Source: Sulfurimonas sp. (GTDB lineage: Bacteria; Campylobacterota; Campylobacteria; Campylobacterales; Sulfurimonadaceae). Taken from it: DNA of 34,523 nt. Position numbers and translations under genes: made by a program. Below the pieces are notes generated by a model. It was not told where the DNA came from. It ran no database searches and was given only the letters and a program-made list of their open reading frames with translations. Positions 31,899 through 34,523 of the stretch are shown one piece after another (within the stretch, counting starts at the first letter, position 1; each line of letters starts with the position of its first letter). The stretch covers positions 1 through 34,523 of the forward strand of contig JAERRX010000149.1 of assembly GCA_016735225.1 (NCBI GenBank). Direction: 5' to 3'.

Positions 31899-33368
31899 AT
31901 GGACTACACACAACTTGGCATAAAACCCATAGATGAGAAAAACTTAGCAGGAGAGGATATTAAATATGATGAAGATTTTGAACTAATACAAAGCGAGATT
32001 TCAAAGCTTATATCACCATCTGCATCAAACGAGATAGACTGGGGGAGAGTCTCTAAGCTCTCTTACCACATCTTAGAAACAAAGTCTAAGCATCTCTTAG
32101 TAGCTGTCTATCTATCCTACTCTCTATATAAGCTTAGAGGCATAGATGGCTTAAATGATGGGGTTTTAGTACTAAGCGATATTTTAGAAAACTATTGGGA
32201 AAATCTTTATCCTCCAAAAAAACGACTCAAGGGTCGTGTGAATGCTATAGAATGGTGGATAGAAAAAGTCTCTAAAGATATAGAAAACATGGATAACTTA
32301 GTCGTAGATGAGAGTCAAAAAGAAAGCCTGTTAAGTAACTTAAAAAAAATAGATGACTTTTTAAATGAAAAGCTAGATGATGCACCACTTTTTTACACTC
32401 TTTTAAAACTTCTTGAGATGAAACTAGATGTGCAGAAAAAAGAGGCAATAAGCGAAGCTAGCAAAGAAAATATTTCTCCATCAACAACAAAAACAACAGT
32501 AGTAGAAAACACTTCAGTAAAAGAGATAGAGGGCAAAAACCTAGATGCTCAGGATGATTTTAAATACCTTACTGAAAGACTAGGTGTTCTCTTAGGGCAG
32601 ATGATAGAGGAAAAAGACTATAGAGCAGAACTTTTTATCTCAAATCGTGCATTTGCTTGGCTGGACATAGACTCTCTTCCATCATCACAAAAAAACATCA
32701 CGATGATACCTGCTCCAGATGCTCAAGAGATAGAGATGCTAAGCTCACTTTATGAGCAAAAGAACTATGAAGCACTTCTGTTTTCAGCAGAATCAAGAAT
32801 ATCAAGCTATCTTTTTTGGCTAGACTTGCATTATTATGTAGCCAAATCGCTGGAGCATTTAGAACAGATAGAGTCTTCAAATATTGTCTATCAACAGATG
32901 CAATACTTTATAAAAAAACTTCCAAATATACAAAAGCTAAGCTTTTCAGACTCGATGCCATTTGCTAGTGAAGCTACAAAAAAATGGCTAGAGGTCAAAG
33001 AGATAGAGTCTATTCAAACAAAAGCTCAAACTAAAATGCTCAAAGATGATATAAAAATAGACTCCATAGATGGACTAAGCGAAAAAATGAACTCTTGTAA
33101 GAGCATAGAGGAGCAAGTTTTTTACAACATAAAGATATGCAACTACCTACTAGAAAACAAAAATGAAACATTGATATATGCATACACAGAAAAACTACTC
33201 AAAACCATAGATATCTATAAAACTTCTTCTTGGAAACCAGAGATGGCTCTTGAAGCTTATGGCATTAGTGTAAAATGCTTAAAGAGTTTAGACAATGATG
33301 AGGATAGTAAACTTTTAAATTCCCTGCTTTTAAAGATAGCACTACTAAAACCTAGCCTAATAGAATGA
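31899..33368 (+). CDS. tssA: T6SS protein TssA (ImpA-type)
   Basis: 489 aa. The N-terminal ImpA_N domain (~10-125) shows NLAGEDIKYDEDFELIQSEI, IDWGRVSKLSYHILETKSKH, YLSYSLYKLRGIDGL and ENYWENLYPPKKRLKGR, all characteristic. The middle and C terminus are helical and variable, as in the long TssA variants. TssA primes tail assembly and can cap the growing sheath. AAGGAG lies before the ATG, 10 bp after tssM. Its stop is followed almost at once by brxA. Confidence 0.92.
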   Translation: MDYTQLGIKPIDEKNLAGEDIKYDEDFELIQSEISKLISPSASNEIDWGRVSKLSYHILETKSKHLLVAVYLSYSLYKLRGIDGLNDGVLVLSDILENYWENLYPPKKRLKGRVNAIEWWIEKVSKDIENMDNLVVDESQKESLLSNLKKIDDFLNEKLDDAPLFYTLLKLLEMKLDVQKKEAISEASKENISPSTTKTTVVENTSVKEIEGKNLDAQDDFKYLTERLGVLLGQMIEEKDYRAELFISNRAFAWLDIDSLPSSQKNITMIPAPDAQEIEMLSSLYEQKNYEALLFSAESRISSYLFWLDLHYYVAKSLEHLEQIESSNIVYQQMQYFIKKLPNIQKLSFSDSMPFASEATKKWLEVKEIESIQTKAQTKMLKDDIKIDSIDGLSEKMNSCKSIEEQVFYNIKICNYLLENKNETLIYAYTEKLLKTIDIYKTSSWKPEMALEAYGISVKCLKSLDNDEDSKLLNSLLLKIALLKPSLIE

Positions 33369-33385
33369 AACAAAAAGAGGCAAAA

Positions 33386-34159
33386 ATGAACAGATATAAC
33401 TCAGATATAAATGTTATTGGTAGTATTCCAGACTATCAACTTATAGTAAAAACTATAAAATTATATTCTGTTGATGATAAAGCTATGAGAGATGCTATCA
33501 TTAAACGAAATGAGTTTGATTTTAAGACAGAAAATTCTCGTAAGAGATTCTTAGCAGCGGTCAATTCTGCTTTTTTAAACTTCCAAAACAAAGACCACGA
33601 AGAGCTAATAACAGATCTTTTCTCTCATCATATCTCATTAAAAACTCAACAACTTATTCTTTTTTGGCAATTCTCTTTTTCTAATAAACTCTTTTTTGAA
33701 ATCAGTCGTGATGTATTTATAAAAAATTATTTCTCAGGAAGAGTATTGTTTGCAAAAGAAGATATAGTTGCCTACATAAAAGACCTTAGTTCAAGCACAC
33801 CAGAGTTAAAAGGCAAATTTACAGACTTGACCATAAGCACTATCGCTTCTAAATATTTGACAGTTCTAAAAAAGCTTGACTTGGTTGAAGGCAAGCAAAA
33901 GAAGAGCTTTAAACATATACAAGTCTCTAACGAAGCATTGGTTGTATTTCTTCACTTGCTCAATGCAGTAGAACCAAATGGTGCAGATATCTTACAGAGC
34001 AAATACAGCTTACTTGCAATGGTCTCTCCAGAAAGTTTTGCAGAACGAGTGAAGCTCTTAGCAAAGAAAGATTTTTTCAACATGAGCTTCAATGGTGTAG
34101 CATTGAAAATAGAACCCATCCATACAAACAAAGGAATAGCAGATGTCCTATTTAACTGA
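33386..34159 (+). CDS. brxA: BREX protein BrxA (DUF1819-like)
   Basis: 257 aa from the ATG at 33386, preceded by AGAGG at 5 nt. An ATG at 33365 overlapping the tssA stop (ATGA) would add seven residues but has no ribosome-binding site. The pattern fits the DUF1819/BrxA family: an entry strand-helix (IPDYQLIVKTIKLYSVDDKA), AIIKRNEFDFKTENSRKRFL, LILFWQFSFSNKLFFEIS, then SRDVFIKNYFSGRVLFAKED and a winged-helix end (LTISTIASKYLTVLKKLDLV). It carries about 60 more C-terminal residues than the E. coli type. BrxA is a small DNA-binding component of BREX phage defence. Family match is by eye. The BrxB-like partner directly after it supports the call. Confidence 0.72.
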   Translation: MNRYNSDINVIGSIPDYQLIVKTIKLYSVDDKAMRDAIIKRNEFDFKTENSRKRFLAAVNSAFLNFQNKDHEELITDLFSHHISLKTQQLILFWQFSFSNKLFFEISRDVFIKNYFSGRVLFAKEDIVAYIKDLSSSTPELKGKFTDLTISTIASKYLTVLKKLDLVEGKQKKSFKHIQVSNEALVVFLHLLNAVEPNGADILQSKYSLLAMVSPESFAERVKLLAKKDFFNMSFNGVALKIEPIHTNKGIADVLFN

Positions 34160-34523
34160 CAATATACAAAAGTTTGAAGACCTAGAGTTTCATCTTAACA
34201 ACAGAGATGCTCTTCGCAGACAAGCAAATGGTGGCAACAGCGTTCTGTTTTCTTATGCTCCAGATGAAGAGAGTGAGTATATCGCTAGAGCAGAAGAGTT
34301 ATATGCAGACAAAGCAGTATTTATAGACATCAGCAAGTTATTTGTTGATTTTATTGATGGTGATGGTTGGGATAATTTTTCTGAGTATTATAAAGATTAT
34401 CAAAACACTCCACATGTAGTTTTCAAGTCAGATGATCCAGCACCTGACCTTTTTAAGTTAATAATTTCAGCCATTAAAAAAGCAAGTGCAGATGATAAAA
34501 TCCCTATGCTTATTCGTACAGGT
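34143..34523 (+). CDS. brxB: BREX protein BrxB (DUF1788-like), N-terminal part, cut by window end
   Basis: The first 127 codons of an open frame starting inside brxA (17-bp overlap, AAGGA 8 nt before ATG). The visible pattern fits DUF1788: an N-terminal IQKFEDLEFHLNNRDAL, a strand with acidic turn VLFSYAPDEESEYIARAEEL, AVFIDISKLFVDFI and a buried strand IPMLIRTG at the window edge, where the family has its Walker-like loop end. BrxB acts with BrxC and PglZ in BREX complexes. The rest of the cluster (brxC, pglX, pglZ, brxL) would be expected just beyond the window. Confidence 0.65.
   Translation, partial: MSYLTDNIQKFEDLEFHLNNRDALRRQANGGNSVLFSYAPDEESEYIARAEELYADKAVFIDISKLFVDFIDGDGWDNFSEYYKDYQNTPHVVFKSDDPAPDLFKLIISAIKKASADDKIPMLIRTG

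Overview
The window looks like chromosomal DNA of a Campylobacterota bacterium (former Epsilonproteobacteria), probably Sulfurimonas-like. This is inferred from low GC, AT-rich promoters with TATAAT boxes, many periplasmic or outer-membrane proteins, a histidine kinase of the 'IAHQWRRPL' type and an AddA/RecB-like nuclease-helicase. No rRNA, tRNA or CRISPR array was recognised.

Layout. (1) 1-500: two degraded transposase ends, IS66-type then IS110-type. (2) 510-5762, minus strand: a four-gene export or degradation operon with a DUF1254/DUF1214 protein, an alkyl-sulfatase-like lipoprotein and two outer-membrane beta-barrels. The gaps carry RNA hairpins, and the promoter has an operator-like palindrome. 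(3) 5862-8211: a response regulator and a sensor kinase with an extracytoplasmic solute-binding domain. It lies directly upstream of that operon and is a plausible regulator of it. (4) 8248-13097: a tightly overlapping operon with an unusual fusion (FAD/NAD(P)-oxidoreductase + BFD-type [2Fe-2S] domain + [NiFe]-hydrogenase small subunit), the hydrogenase large subunit, a YaiI/UPF0178 protein and a small membrane protein. (5) About 13.2-17.8 kb: an accessory segment bracketed by two nearly identical 29-bp direct repeats. It holds an unknown two-gene unit, a coiled-coil membrane protein with 11-residue repeats, a diguanylate cyclase whose real start appears to be a CTG codon, a degraded group II intron, a Fic protein and a MITE-like palindrome. 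(6) 17.8-25.7 kb, minus strand: an oligopeptide-type binding protein, a DUF945-like membrane protein, rplM-rpsI with terminator, an AAA ATPase and AddA. (7) 25.9-34.5 kb, plus strand: type VI secretion genes tssJ-tssK-tssL-tssM-tssA, followed within 17 bp by brxA and brxB of a BREX phage-defence system. brxB is cut by the window end.

How the genes fit together. The hydrogenase fusion would link H2 chemistry directly to a soluble pyridine-nucleotide-type flavoprotein, because no Tat signal is present on the small subunit. TssJLM form the T6SS membrane complex, TssK the baseplate adaptor and TssA the cap/initiator. The sheath, tube, spike and ClpV genes are not in this window. The BREX genes sit in the T6SS transcription unit with no room for a separate promoter, so an anti-bacterial weapon and an anti-phage defence may be co-expressed. 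The two best candidates for something under-described are the hydrogenase fusion and the T6SS-BREX junction.
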